Shown here one piece after another: positions 44,333-53,623 of a stretch of 64,000 nucleotides of DNA. The notes under the pieces are model-generated. The model was not told the DNA's origin. It was given only the letters and a program-made list of their open reading frames with translations, and ran no database searches. Every line of letters begins with the position of its first letter. Position 1 is the stretch's first letter. A program made the translations under genes and the position numbers. Location: NCBI GenBank assembly GCA_013298815.1, contig JAAFJF010000009.1:1-64000 (forward strand), given 5' to 3'. This DNA comes from Polaromonas sp. Lineage in GTDB: Bacteria > Pseudomonadota > Gammaproteobacteria > Burkholderiales > Burkholderiaceae_C.

Positions 44333-45163
44333 ATGAGCAAAAAGGTCATTCTGTGGCCTGCTGAAGCAATATGGGAGCAAATTGCGCCAATTTTGCCCAA
44401 TTTCACCGTAGAAGTTTTGCCTGAAATTGATTCGACCAATACGGAACTGATGCGCCGCGCCAAAGCGGGGCACATTGAGCCAATATTATTAATCGCTGAA
44501 AAGCAAACCGCTGGGCGCGGTCGCTTGGGGCGTGAATGGCACGATCTAGCAGAACGGATTGACTCGCTTCCGGCATTGACTTTTTCGCTAGGTTTGCCAC
44601 TGTCACCTCAAAATTGGTCTGGTTTGTCGTTGGTAGTCGGTCTGAGCATTGCCACCAGCTTGCATGCTGATATTGGACTCAAATGGCCTAATGATTTATG
44701 GCTTTGCAAAGGTAATAGCGATAGAAAATTAGCCGGCATCTTGATTGAGACCTGTGCTGCCGAAGGCCAACGGTATGTTGTTATTGGCGTGGGTATCAAC
44801 ATATTAGCGCCGTCCAATGGCTTCAGAGAAACACCAGCGGTACTGCGCACGCCTGCAGCGTGGTTGCAAGAACTGTTGCCAACAGTCACGGCAGCAGATG
44901 CATTGCAACGTGTCATGCTTACGCTCGTGAATGATATTTTGCAGTTTGCCCAGCATGGCTTTGCCCCGTATCAAAAACGCTTTGATGCGTTAGATGTTTT
45001 GAAATCGCGCAAGGTATCTGTCAGCGGTAGCGCTCGCATTGAAGGGGCCGAAGGACTTGAAGGAATAGGTAATGGCGTCAACGCCTTGGGAGAGTTTTTA
45101 GTACAAACTGCACATGGAGAAGTCAGAGTGAATAGTTCGGAGGTCAGCGTTAAACCGCTTTAA
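44333..45163 (+). CDS. birA: biotin--[acetyl-CoA-carboxylase] ligase
   Basis: 276-residue biotin protein ligase. The ATP/biotin loop is TAGRGRLGREWHD (about 60-72), followed by LKWPNDLWLCKG, RKLAGILIE and VIGVGINI, all diagnostic. The N-terminus lacks the winged helix of E. coli BirA, so it should not act as a repressor of biotin genes. The C-terminal SH3-like domain is present (VLKSRKVSVSG). The SET gene lies 10 bases upstream and the SPOR gene 7 bases downstream, so the three are probably co-transcribed. coaX, often next to birA in related bacteria, is not here. Confidence 0.93.
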   Translation: MSKKVILWPAEAIWEQIAPILPNFTVEVLPEIDSTNTELMRRAKAGHIEPILLIAEKQTAGRGRLGREWHDLAERIDSLPALTFSLGLPLSPQNWSGLSLVVGLSIATSLHADIGLKWPNDLWLCKGNSDRKLAGILIETCAAEGQRYVVIGVGINILAPSNGFRETPAVLRTPAAWLQELLPTVTAADALQRVMLTLVNDILQFAQHGFAPYQKRFDALDVLKSRKVSVSGSARIEGAEGLEGIGNGVNALGEFLVQTAHGEVRVNSSEVSVKPL

Positions 45164-45169
45164 AAATAC

Positions 45170-45865
45170 ATGCTACGCTTATTTGCATTACTTTTATTAG
45201 TCGCCAATGGTTTGTTTTTTGCTTGGTCAAGCGGTCTTCTTAGCCAATGGGGATTGGCATCTTCATCAAAAAATGAATCATTTCGATTGAAAGAGCAAAT
45301 AGAACCTGAGCGCATCGTTATCAAACCCAAAGACGCCTTGCAAACGTCATCTGCCGCCAACACTGCGCAAGTAATACCGGAAGTAATAGCGCCAGTCATA
45401 CCGACAGTCTGTCTGAGTGCAGGGGTTTTCAACGACAAACAAAGCGCAGTATTGAAGCAAGCACTCATTACAAAATTACCCGACTTACGCTGGCGATTTG
45501 AGGAAACCAATATCCCTGCGCGCTGGATTGTTTATATGGGGAAATATCCCAACAACACGATGCGAGACCTCAAAAAATCGCAGCTTGACCAGATCAAAGT
45601 TCGTTACGAGGTTTTGACGGAAGGCAGCTTAGAGCCAGGTTTATCTTTGGGCAGCCATGCCACCCAGATTGCAGCGAATCAAGCCTTGCAGCAGCTGTTC
45701 AAACAAGGCGTGCGTACAGCAAGAGTTTTACAAGAATCACCCGACCAAAAAGGTCAGACCTTGGTTTTACCCGCGCTAGACGAAGCGAGTAGAAGCAAGC
45801 TAAACACCGTCTATGGCACTTTTGCAGCGCAACTTGGAAACAAGTCCTTGCAAGTTTGCAAATAA
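45170..45865 (+). CDS. SPOR-domain protein
   Basis: 231-residue membrane protein. One N-terminal helix (RLFALLLLVANGLFFAW, about 3-19) is followed by a linker to about residue 75 and a C-terminal periplasmic SPOR-like domain of about 80 residues (CLSAGVF ... ARWIVYMGKYPN ... YEVLTEGSLEPGLSLGSH ... GVRTARVLQE). SPOR domains bind denuded glycan strands at the division septum. In related bacteria such a gene follows birA and coaX. Its stop is only seven bases from the convergent histidine kinase gene stop. Confidence 0.78.
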   Translation: MLRLFALLLLVANGLFFAWSSGLLSQWGLASSSKNESFRLKEQIEPERIVIKPKDALQTSSAANTAQVIPEVIAPVIPTVCLSAGVFNDKQSAVLKQALITKLPDLRWRFEETNIPARWIVYMGKYPNNTMRDLKKSQLDQIKVRYEVLTEGSLEPGLSLGSHATQIAANQALQQLFKQGVRTARVLQESPDQKGQTLVLPALDEASRSKLNTVYGTFAAQLGNKSLQVCK

Positions 45866-45872
45866 AAACACC

Positions 45873-47336
45873 CTAAGCTGAAAGCTTGAACCGCAGCGTA
45901 AACAAGGCACCCAAGGGGGTTTTACCCGGCTGTGCATCAGCCACGGTTAACAAGGCGCTGTGTTTTTGTGCAATTTCCTGCACGATTGCCAATCCCAACC
46001 CAGATCCGTCCGTGTTAGAACCCAACACTCGGTAAAAAGGCTGCATTACCAGCTCGCGCTCCGCTTCGGGAATGCCTGGCCCCGTATCTTCCACCTGCAA
46101 AAATACGGTTTTTGCGATGCCGTCAGAAGTGACGCGAACGGTGACAATGCCTGGGTGTTCCGCGCTTGAAGGGGTGTAATTCAGCGCGTTGTCTACCAAG
46201 TTGCGAATCATCTCTTTCATCAAGGTAGGGTTGGCCTGCACGACGGCGCTCGCGTCGCCAACCTGTAAGCCTTCGTAACCTAGATCAATACGCTTTTCCA
46301 TCGCGCGTGGAATGGCGTCTTGCACCACATCGCGCGTGAGGGCGACCAAATCACAAGCTTGCAAGGTCATCACATTGCCGCCACCTTCGGCGCGCGCCAA
46401 GGCTAAGAGTTGATTCACCGTATGCGTAGCTCGAATACTGGATCGACCAATCTGCTGCAGTGACAGCTTCAAATCATCAGCACTTGCGCTTTGCCGCAGC
46501 GCCAAATCTGCCTGCATTCGCAAGCCCGCCAAGGGGGTTTTCAATTGGTGTGCCGCGTCGGCCAAAAAACGCTTTTGTGCCGCCATCGAATCTTTCAGAC
46601 GCGTCAACAAGCCGTTAACAGATGACACCAAGGGCACAACTTCTTGTGGCACCGAGGTTTCGTCCAAAGGACTCAAATCGTCAGACTTACGCGCCCGTAT
46701 CCGAGCTTCTAGCTGGTTCAAGGGCCGCGTACCACGCACCAAAGCCAACCACACCAACAATACTGCCAGTGGCAGAATCACAAACTGCGGTAGCATCACA
46801 CCTTTGATAATTTCTGTAGCAAGCACTGACCGTTTTTCACGGGTTTCAGCAACTTGGACGAGGGCATCTCTATCACCCGGTACATCAGACTGAATCCAAA
46901 TGGCGGCTACGCGTACGGGTAAACCGCGTATCTCTTCATCGCGCAGCTTCACCTCCCACGCCGACGATTTGAGAGTTTCTGGCGGCGCGGGCACTTCTTT
47001 TTCGCCACTAAGCAGCTCGCCCCGCAAACCAAGCACTTGGTAGTAAATTTGGTCAGAATCATCGGCCCTTAATAACTCTCTGGCAGGTTGTGGCAAGTTA
47101 AATTGCGCTTGCCCGTTTTTCACTACGACCAGCTGCGCCAATGCCTGCACGTTGTACTCCAAGGCGCGGTCAAAGGGCTTATCCGCAATGTTTTGAGCTA
47201 CCAACCAGGTCAGCGCTAAGCTAGCGGGCCACAGCAGCAGCAGTGGCGTCAGCATCCAGTCGAGAATTTCACCGAAAAGCGAACGCTGCTCTCGTCTAAA
47301 AATTCCGCTAGGACTTAGTTTTTTCGGCACAGGCAA
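45873..47336 (-). CDS. sensor histidine kinase, TctE/QseC-like
   Basis: 487-residue membrane kinase. A first helix (LLLLWPASLALTWLVA, about 33-48), a periplasmic region, a second helix (VILPLAVLLVWLALV) and a HAMP segment precede the phospho-acceptor site FLADAAHQLKTPLAGLRMQADLAL. The ATPase domain has LVDNALNYTP, DTGPGIP and GSGLGLAIV. The periplasmic part resembles 2CSK_N of TctE-like kinases, which sense carboxylates. The start is a TTG at 47336 or a GTG two codons later; no ATG is available. It follows its response regulator gene with a 27-bp gap. Confidence 0.9.
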   Translation of the reverse strand: MPVPKKLSPSGIFRREQRSLFGEILDWMLTPLLLLWPASLALTWLVAQNIADKPFDRALEYNVQALAQLVVVKNGQAQFNLPQPARELLRADDSDQIYYQVLGLRGELLSGEKEVPAPPETLKSSAWEVKLRDEEIRGLPVRVAAIWIQSDVPGDRDALVQVAETREKRSVLATEIIKGVMLPQFVILPLAVLLVWLALVRGTRPLNQLEARIRARKSDDLSPLDETSVPQEVVPLVSSVNGLLTRLKDSMAAQKRFLADAAHQLKTPLAGLRMQADLALRQSASADDLKLSLQQIGRSSIRATHTVNQLLALARAEGGGNVMTLQACDLVALTRDVVQDAIPRAMEKRIDLGYEGLQVGDASAVVQANPTLMKEMIRNLVDNALNYTPSSAEHPGIVTVRVTSDGIAKTVFLQVEDTGPGIPEAERELVMQPFYRVLGSNTDGSGLGLAIVQEIAQKHSALLTVADAQPGKTPLGALFTLRFKLSA

Positions 47337-47363
47337 AGTAATTCGTACTTTAATTTTTGATTT

Positions 47364-48038
47364 TCAAGGCACAATTTTTTCTAAGCAATAGCCCAAACCT
47401 CGCACAGTAGCAATGCGAATCGGGTCTTTTTCGATCTTTTTCCGCAAACGGTGTATGTAAACCTCAATGGCGTTGTTGCTCACTTCTTCGCCCCACTCGC
47501 ATAGACGCTCAACCAATTGGTCTTTACTCACCAAGCGACCGCTGCGCTGCAACAACACCTCCAATAAACCCAACTCTCGCGCTGAAAGCTCCACCATTTT
47601 GCCGTCAATTGTGGCTACGCGCCCCGCTTGGTCGTACTCTAACGGGCCGTGCTTGATGGTGCTGACCGCACCTCCCATGCCTCGACGCGTCAAGGCACGA
47701 ACCCTCGCTTCCAGCTCTTGCAAGCTAAAAGGTTTGGCCATGTAGTCATCAGCCCCATAATCCAGCCCTTTGACGCGCTCTTCCACGCTATCTGCCGCCG
47801 TCAAAATTAGCACCGCCAGCTTAGAACCTCGTGCGCGCAGGCGTTTGAGGACTTCCAAGCCATGCATTTTTGGCAAACCCAAGTCGAGAATCAGCAAGTC
47901 AAACTCGGTATTGGTCATCAACGCCGCATCGGCTTGCGAGCCATCTGGCACATGGTCAACTGCTGCACCGGAGCTACGCAAGGTGCGCAGCAGGCCATCA
48001 GCCAATACTTGGTCGTCTTCGGCAATCAAAATTCGCAT
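47364..48038 (-). CDS. OmpR-family response regulator (partner of the adjacent kinase)
   Basis: 224-residue regulator. The receiver domain has the acidic pocket at AEDD (7-9) and the phospho-acceptor Asp52 in LLILDLGLPKMHG, followed by the switch Thr (VLILTAADS) and Lys (DDYMAKPFSL). The winged-helix DNA-binding domain spans about 130-220 with LSARELGLLEVLLQRSGRLVSKDQLVERL and VYIHRLRKKI. It is upstream of and probably co-transcribed with the kinase gene. In the TctD/TctE type it would control a carboxylate transporter; the divergent AEC carrier is a candidate target. Confidence 0.93.
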   Translation of the reverse strand: MRILIAEDDQVLADGLLRTLRSSGAAVDHVPDGSQADAALMTNTEFDLLILDLGLPKMHGLEVLKRLRARGSKLAVLILTAADSVEERVKGLDYGADDYMAKPFSLQELEARVRALTRRGMGGAVSTIKHGPLEYDQAGRVATIDGKMVELSARELGLLEVLLQRSGRLVSKDQLVERLCEWGEEVSNNAIEVYIHRLRKKIEKDPIRIATVRGLGYCLEKIVP

Positions 48039-48159
48039 GTTTGTCTCCCGCTGGTTTTCTTGATTTTAGGCTCTTCTTGGGCTACTTACTTGCGGCAGGC
48101 TTGCACCGCGCTTTCACTAGATTTTCAAAAGCCGTACAAAGATATTGCACAATAGACCA

Positions 48160-49125
48160 GTGCTAAACGTTTTGCAAATCACTTTCCCCTTTTTCGCCCT
48201 CGTACTCTGCGGCTATGTAGCCGCACGCAAAGGCATCTTGCCACATGCGGCCATTCCTGGGTTAAACAGTTTTGTGCTGTTTTTTGCCCTGCCATGCATG
48301 CTTTTCCGTTTTGGCGCATCAACGCCGATTGCGCAATTGCTTGACGCCAGCGTGTTTGGCATTTACCTGTTTTGCGCTTTGGTGATGGTGGCCTTCACCA
48401 TTGCGGTGACAAAAAATGGACGTATCGGCTGGAACGATGCATCACTAGGCGCATTGGTTGCAGCCTTCCCCAACACCGGCTTCATGGGCGTGCCGCTCTT
48501 GGTAGCGCTTTTGGGCGCGCAAGCCGCTGGGCCGGCGATTATCACCATCGTCATCGACATGGTCATCACCAGCTCGTTATGTATTGCTCTGTCGCGCTTG
48601 GACGGCGCAGACGAACACGGCTTCAGCAAAGCCGCGAAAACCGCGCTCAAAGGCATGCTCTCCAACCCCATGCCGTGGTCGATTTTGCTAGGAACGCTGG
48701 CCTCTGCTATCAGCTTGACCTTGCCCAAGCCCCTTGCCGTCACCCTCGGTTTATTGGCCGATGCCGCATCACCTGTAGCGCTTTTCACCATCGGCGCGGT
48801 GCTAGCGCGCTCGCAAATGAACTCACATGAGTTACACGAGCAAATAACGTTGACTGACTATGTCCCAGTAGCTGTCATCAAGCTGTTTGTTCACCCTATC
48901 TTGGTTTTGCTGGTTGCCTTGTCCGCCAAACAGCTAGGCGTACCTATCGACACCTTCACCTTAACAGTGTTGGTACTGATAGCCACCCTACCCAGCGCTA
49001 GCAACGTATCGCTCCTAGCCGAACGCTTCGGCGCGAATAACGGACGCATCGCGCGGATTATTCTGATATCGACAGCGCTGGCGTTTTTGACGTTTTCAGG
49101 GGCTGTGGCGCTGTTGCGGCCTTGA
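48160..49125 (+). CDS. AEC family permease, second copy
   Basis: 321-residue membrane carrier with about ten helices, of the same broad family as the gene at 11213-12169. LQITFPFFALVLCGYVAARKGIL at the start and FPNTGFMGVPLLVALLG in the centre are typical. The start is a GTG (MLNVLQITFP); a TTG five codons upstream is possible. It is divergent from the two-component genes, with 121 bp between the starts; if those proteins sense an organic acid, this permease could carry it. That is inference from position. Confidence 0.85.
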   Translation: MLNVLQITFPFFALVLCGYVAARKGILPHAAIPGLNSFVLFFALPCMLFRFGASTPIAQLLDASVFGIYLFCALVMVAFTIAVTKNGRIGWNDASLGALVAAFPNTGFMGVPLLVALLGAQAAGPAIITIVIDMVITSSLCIALSRLDGADEHGFSKAAKTALKGMLSNPMPWSILLGTLASAISLTLPKPLAVTLGLLADAASPVALFTIGAVLARSQMNSHELHEQITLTDYVPVAVIKLFVHPILVLLVALSAKQLGVPIDTFTLTVLVLIATLPSASNVSLLAERFGANNGRIARIILISTALAFLTFSGAVALLRP

Positions 49126-49150
49126 TTTGTATAAATCGCCTAAATTCTAG

Positions 49151-49205
49151 CAAATATGACTGTAGACGGCGTATTTATTGCCTTAACAGCTATTTTATTT
49201 ATAGC
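49151..49205 (-). repeat. dispersed 55-bp element, copy 11 (AEC/thioredoxin convergent junction)
   Basis: On the minus strand it reads GCTATAAATAAAATAGC, then AAGGCAATAAATACGCC, then GTCTACAGTCATATTTG. It is 25 bases past the AEC stop and 11 bases before the stop of the convergent thioredoxin-like gene. Confidence 0.92.
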
Positions 49206-49216
49206 AAATATAGACT

Positions 49217-50449
49217 TTAATCCACCTTAGCTAAGTTCCCCATCATCTTAGCGCACTCATCCACCTGCGGTGCACGGTTATCTGGAATGCCCAATTTAGT
49301 AACTTGCCATGTTTTGGTTTGAGCTTTCTCCAAGCTAGTCAACCCAGCAAAATCAATATCACCACCTTGACTTGCGCGTTTGAGCATCAGCGAAGCAGCT
49401 TCATCAAGCTTGCTTTGATTTGAAGCCCTCCAAACAGACAAAAACTTACTGTTTTCAGTGGCTTGTGGAGGAAATTGCTTTGAGCAATAGCTCTCTACTT
49501 TTTGAAAAAACTCATGGCGTAGGTGAAGACGGAGTATTGATTGTTCGTTGTTGGCTAAAGCAGATGCTGTCGGTGTTGCGGGCAATGTATTTATCGACGC
49601 GCCAGTTCTTACTTTTTCAAACCCTTCATTCATCACTCGAAACACGTCGTTTCGGGTTTTCGGCTTACCCACTAACTCAGTCACTTTTTTACCTTTATTG
49701 AAAACAAACACAGCTGGAATACCACCTAATGGAGAAATTTCCGCAAAATTAGGCATGTTCCGCCAAGGTTTCGGCCACTGTACTCGCGCAAAGGGAACAC
49801 TTTTATCTACCCTAAACCTAGCCGCGCTGTTAAACGCATAAGCCGCACCGATGCAATAAGTGCAATTCATATCTGAAGAAATGAACTGCACAACTGCCCA
49901 CGAGTTTTTAGATATGTAAGCTTGAAATTGCTCCGGCTTAAGCTCCGTAACGTGTGGCGAAGCCAATACTTTGCTTTCTTCCGTCGATGTTGGTGTAAAG
50001 CTGGCAAAGTCGTCAATAGTTTCTACGACCTCAACAATGTCGGCCTCCTCTTTGATTCCCCCCTCCAATACGTCAGTTTGGGCGCCATTTTTAAAAAACA
50101 GCAACGAGGGCATACCAAAGATTTTTATTGAGGGATCAAATTTCGGGAAATCCTTCCAGAGCGCCCATTGCACGCGGGCAAATATGACCGGTTTTTTGTA
50201 TCGTTTTTCAGCAATTTGATCAAAGATTTTGTCCGCGCCAACACAATATCCACATTTTGGATCGGCACTATTTAGCTGCACAATCACCGTTTTGTGCTGT
50301 TTGGTGAATGCAAGCAATTCGTCTGCACTAAGTTCGACTACGGGTGCTGCAGCAAATGCATTTGCACTGATAAGCGAACCCAATACCAGCAATTTAACGC
50401 TGAACTTTCGCAAATAATGCAATGCGACTGCGAACAACTCATCTCTCAT
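49217..50449 (-). CDS. exported protein with two thioredoxin-like domains
   Basis: 410-residue protein I do not recognise as a named family. A signal segment (about 13-34, KLLVLGSLISANAFAAAP) is followed by two homologous thioredoxin-like domains, about 36-145 and 166-280. Their active-site pairs are C66-G-Y-C69 in SADPKCGYCVGAD and C196-T-Y-C199 in SSDMNCTYCIGAA; each continues with FARVQW and a cis-Pro-like GMPSLLFF or GIPAVFVF. The last 120 residues have two further cysteines (YCSKQF, VDECAKMM). It overlaps the upstream gene by 11 bases and is the last gene of the cluster. A periplasmic disulfide or redox role is likely but unproven. Confidence 0.75.
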   Translation of the reverse strand: MRDELFAVALHYLRKFSVKLLVLGSLISANAFAAAPVVELSADELLAFTKQHKTVIVQLNSADPKCGYCVGADKIFDQIAEKRYKKPVIFARVQWALWKDFPKFDPSIKIFGMPSLLFFKNGAQTDVLEGGIKEEADIVEVVETIDDFASFTPTSTEESKVLASPHVTELKPEQFQAYISKNSWAVVQFISSDMNCTYCIGAAYAFNSAARFRVDKSVPFARVQWPKPWRNMPNFAEISPLGGIPAVFVFNKGKKVTELVGKPKTRNDVFRVMNEGFEKVRTGASINTLPATPTASALANNEQSILRLHLRHEFFQKVESYCSKQFPPQATENSKFLSVWRASNQSKLDEAASLMLKRASQGGDIDFAGLTSLEKAQTKTWQVTKLGIPDNRAPQVDECAKMMGNLAKVD

Positions 50450-51767
50450 AAAAGCCTTTATTGATTTTTACCATGTAAAACGACCCCATCATTGGACTGC
50501 TGGAATTGCGATCAAAGCGGTAGCGACCATTTACTTCACCCCCGCCTGCAGCGCCTGTCATCCACAAAGCTTGTGATTTAGAACCTTCAACTTGAGTTGT
50601 TCCTTGCCAGACACCATACATGTCGATGTCGCACTTTATATTGCTAACACCTGCAAACGAATAACCAGATTTAATAGGTGTATCCGAAACGCTGCGCGCT
50701 TCAAACGAACGGCCAATGTTGCTGATAAGTAATCGAAACTTGCCTTGCACAGCGCCATCAAGGTGACCTTCATAGACACCATCGCAGTTGTCGTTGTCGT
50801 TGTCGTTCGAAGTTTTTTGCTTAGGTGTTTGCGACATACTGCGCACGACAGGTGACTTGGCAGTAATCTGCTTCGATATAGTGGGCTTTAGCTGATCGGG
50901 TTGAATAGGAACACTTACCGTTGGCGTTGGTTCTGCATCGTCGTTGCTGTCGTCTTGTGCGCTTCCACCTTTGATGGTCGCTGGAATATCGCCACCATTT
51001 GATTTTCCAGAAAATTCGATGCTTGAAAAATAAACAACCTTACGCCCATTCGATGCAATAACCGAGATCACATAAGTTTTGCCAGACTTTGCGTATTGGG
51101 CAGGTAACCGATAATTTTTTAGCGATGCAGGAATGATGAGCTGATGCAATACTGCATTTTTTGCACCGCTAACAGCTAATTCTTTATCAACTAGGCTAAT
51201 GCTGGCAATGGTGGTGTCAGGCGGCATGGCCCACTTGGCGACACCGTCAACCACGCTGATGGGCTCAAAAGGTTTTGATTCGCTGAACGTGTGGTTTAAC
51301 TCAAAAATACTCCACGTTCCATGCGGAGCAATGTGGTATTCAATACAGTTTGGCACTTTGACAAACTGCTTGCCTTTTTTGACGACATATGTGCCGGTGT
51401 AATACTTGTCTTTAGCGATATAGCGCCCGTTGTAAGAGCCTGTTTGAAATGTGTAGTCCACCTGACCTGACCAATCGCCCTTTAAAGCGCCATTGATCTT
51501 TTCCCCTTTGATTTCGCCAACACTTTTTGATTGACACCCCACAAAAGTGAAATCCATCAAGCCGCTGAAAGACTGATCACCCGCCGGCAGATTGAGATAT
51601 AACAACCCAGGTGTTGGGTCTTCTGGGTTTGCGGTCGGGTCTTCGTGATACGCTCCGATGTAGAGTCCGCTGGTTTGCGCGACAAGTTGAAAACTAGCCA
51701 ACCCGATTATCAAACTAAGAACATATTTGCGTACTATGTGCGCAGGCAACAAACTAGAAAATACCAT
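50439..51767 (-). CDS. exported protein of unknown function
   Basis: 442-residue protein, not recognised. A hydrophobic signal (about 15-30, YVLSLIIGLASFQLVAQ) is followed by a Gly/Tyr/Lys-rich part (to about 150) with GALKGDWSGQVDY, GSYNGRYIAKDKYYTGTY, somewhat like MORN-type beta-hairpins. A disordered, Asp/Asn/Thr/Pro-rich middle (about 265-335) contains NDNDNDN coded by a hexanucleotide repeat. The C-terminal part (about 335-442) again has GKFRLLIS, GVWQGTT and GGGEVNGRYRF hairpins, so both ends may be versions of one domain. It sits between two thioredoxin-containing genes and overlaps the next gene by 11 bases. Confidence 0.65.
   Translation of the reverse strand: MVFSSLLPAHIVRKYVLSLIIGLASFQLVAQTSGLYIGAYHEDPTANPEDPTPGLLYLNLPAGDQSFSGLMDFTFVGCQSKSVGEIKGEKINGALKGDWSGQVDYTFQTGSYNGRYIAKDKYYTGTYVVKKGKQFVKVPNCIEYHIAPHGTWSIFELNHTFSESKPFEPISVVDGVAKWAMPPDTTIASISLVDKELAVSGAKNAVLHQLIIPASLKNYRLPAQYAKSGKTYVISVIASNGRKVVYFSSIEFSGKSNGGDIPATIKGGSAQDDSNDDAEPTPTVSVPIQPDQLKPTISKQITAKSPVVRSMSQTPKQKTSNDNDNDNCDGVYEGHLDGAVQGKFRLLISNIGRSFEARSVSDTPIKSGYSFAGVSNIKCDIDMYGVWQGTTQVEGSKSQALWMTGAAGGGEVNGRYRFDRNSSSPMMGSFYMVKINKGFYER
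50787..50808. repeat. hexanucleotide repeat coding Asn-Asp
   Basis: GTTGTC is repeated three and a half times; in the gene on the minus strand it codes NDNDNDN in a disordered linker. Unit changes would keep the frame. Confidence 0.95.
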
Positions 51768-51795
51768 GCAAACAATCCAATCAAACGATTAGGGC

Positions 51796-53586
51796 TTAAA
51801 ACTTCACCAATTCAACCCGACGGTTCAGCGCTTTATTGTCTTCAGAGTCGTTCGCTACCAAAGGTTTGTCTGCGCCGAAACCAGTCGCTTTTAGTCGACT
51901 AGCTTCTACGCCAGTCTGAACCAACTTATTTAAAACGGTGCGTGCCCGTTCGGCTGATAAGCTTCTATTTCTGGCTGGTGTACCTGAGTTGTCAGTGTGC
52001 CCTTCGATGGAAACTTTAAGATCAACATTTTCAGCCAACAGCTTTGCTATTTCAGCAACCACTTGTTGTCCATCTTCTTTGAGCGTTGCTTTGTCAGTAT
52101 CAAAATTGATACTCAACACAGCTTTTCCGTTTTCATCTATTTGCTTTTGAATGTCATCTGCTTCAATGCTTTTTATCGTCTGTTTGAATTCGCCTTTTTG
52201 AACTATTTGAATCTTGCCACCTGCAGAATTGGTTTGAAGCATCACATATATCTCAACAGTTTTTTCAGGCTTGAAAAAAAACAGTTGCACGGGGTCGTCA
52301 GATTGAAAACTCATCGCGCCTTGCGTGTATTTGATTTTGCTGCTGAATTTGTTGAGCTCAGCACGTGGAACAATGCCGTCATACACTTTTTTAGCACCAA
52401 TGGAGATCAAGTAACTCTCGTAACTTTTATCAACAAACGGTTTTGACCAAACGCTACCGCTGAGTTTTGAAATATCCGCTTTGAAGCTCGCCCCCTCAAT
52501 AGCAACCAATGTGCCATTTAGTGGCACGTAGGTTTCATCAAACTCTTTGGTTTCACCGCCGCCATTGCGATATTCTGTATTTGTCGGTGCTGTCAAAAAC
52601 GGAAATGCCCCCTGATCTTTATTTGGCCATTCAATTGACTGCACCAATTCAGTTTTTCGAATGATTTGAATTTTTCCGCTCGCAGTGTTGGTTTGAAACA
52701 TCACGACGACTTCGGTACCGTCGGTGTGGCGAATCGCGTAAACTTTGACTGGCTCTTTGTTCCAAAAATCAATACTTCCTTCTGTGCCGCCTATGTAGTA
52801 TTTAACTTTTTCCACCGCATCACGAGGCATACTTCCATCAAAAACTTTAACACCCCCTAAGCCGACTATGAACTGTTCATAGCTTTTGCTAACGAAATGC
52901 TCTTGCCACTGCTGGCCAGAAACAGCGTTTATGTGTGCTTTAAACGACTCGCCAGTAACTGTGGCAAAGCCCGCTTTCGTAGGGACGAACGTAACATCAA
53001 AGTCTCTTCGCTCACCTCCACGATTAATGTACTCAGTCTTATCTGGCGCTGAAAAATAAGGAAATGATCCCAGTTTCTTCGAGGTTATTGGGATGCTCTT
53101 AAAGTCAAGCGATGAGCCTCGTACACCGTCGATATTTGCCGTGCGCACCCTCTGCTCTGCTGCCATTGATCCGCCATAAGCTGACTTTATTTTTTGAAAC
53201 AAAACTGAAGCATCTTTTTCAATACCAGGGGAGCCTCCGACCTCTTTACCGTCTTTAAAGAATTTCTGCTCCGGCACGCCTGACACCACAAGCGGTGCAG
53301 TGAATACTGGGAATTTGCTCCACGGCGCTGACCATTGAACACGTGCAAAAACAACAGCTTGATCGAACCGTTTTACCGATACCGCATCAAACACAGTATC
53401 TGCCCCCACGCAATAGCCACATCTTGGGTCTGAAGACGTTATTTGTAGAACCACGTTTGCATGTTTTGCAACAAATGCAGGAATTTCACTTGCGCTTAGC
53501 TCAGTCACAGTTGGCGCAGCAGCAGCTGGCCAAGCATTCAACATCATTGCAAAGGTTAGTGTTTTTAGTGAATTTTTAATTAGCAT
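51796..53586 (-). CDS. thioredoxin-like / repeated-domain / OmpA fusion protein
   Basis: 596-residue exported protein, not a described architecture as far as I know. Signal peptide 1-23; thioredoxin-like domain about 26-135 with C56-G-Y-C59 (SSDPRCGYCVGAD); two tandem copies of a domain of about 150 residues, 172-318 and 325-472, each starting G[SA]FP[YF][FL][ST]AP and containing SFKA, W, KSYE and PR landmarks; OmpA-type peptidoglycan-binding domain 487-596 (SINFDTDKATLKEDG, IEGHTDNSGTPARNRSLSAE). The OmpA module suggests it is held at the cell wall. The thioredoxin part is homologous to both domains of the 49217-50449 protein. Confidence 0.75.
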   Translation of the reverse strand: MLIKNSLKTLTFAMMLNAWPAAAAPTVTELSASEIPAFVAKHANVVLQITSSDPRCGYCVGADTVFDAVSVKRFDQAVVFARVQWSAPWSKFPVFTAPLVVSGVPEQKFFKDGKEVGGSPGIEKDASVLFQKIKSAYGGSMAAEQRVRTANIDGVRGSSLDFKSIPITSKKLGSFPYFSAPDKTEYINRGGERRDFDVTFVPTKAGFATVTGESFKAHINAVSGQQWQEHFVSKSYEQFIVGLGGVKVFDGSMPRDAVEKVKYYIGGTEGSIDFWNKEPVKVYAIRHTDGTEVVVMFQTNTASGKIQIIRKTELVQSIEWPNKDQGAFPFLTAPTNTEYRNGGGETKEFDETYVPLNGTLVAIEGASFKADISKLSGSVWSKPFVDKSYESYLISIGAKKVYDGIVPRAELNKFSSKIKYTQGAMSFQSDDPVQLFFFKPEKTVEIYVMLQTNSAGGKIQIVQKGEFKQTIKSIEADDIQKQIDENGKAVLSINFDTDKATLKEDGQQVVAEIAKLLAENVDLKVSIEGHTDNSGTPARNRSLSAERARTVLNKLVQTGVEASRLKATGFGADKPLVANDSEDNKALNRRVELVKF

Positions 53587-53623
53587 GTCGTTCGTTCAAT
53601 TTGTGGAGACATCAGAGGGAAGA

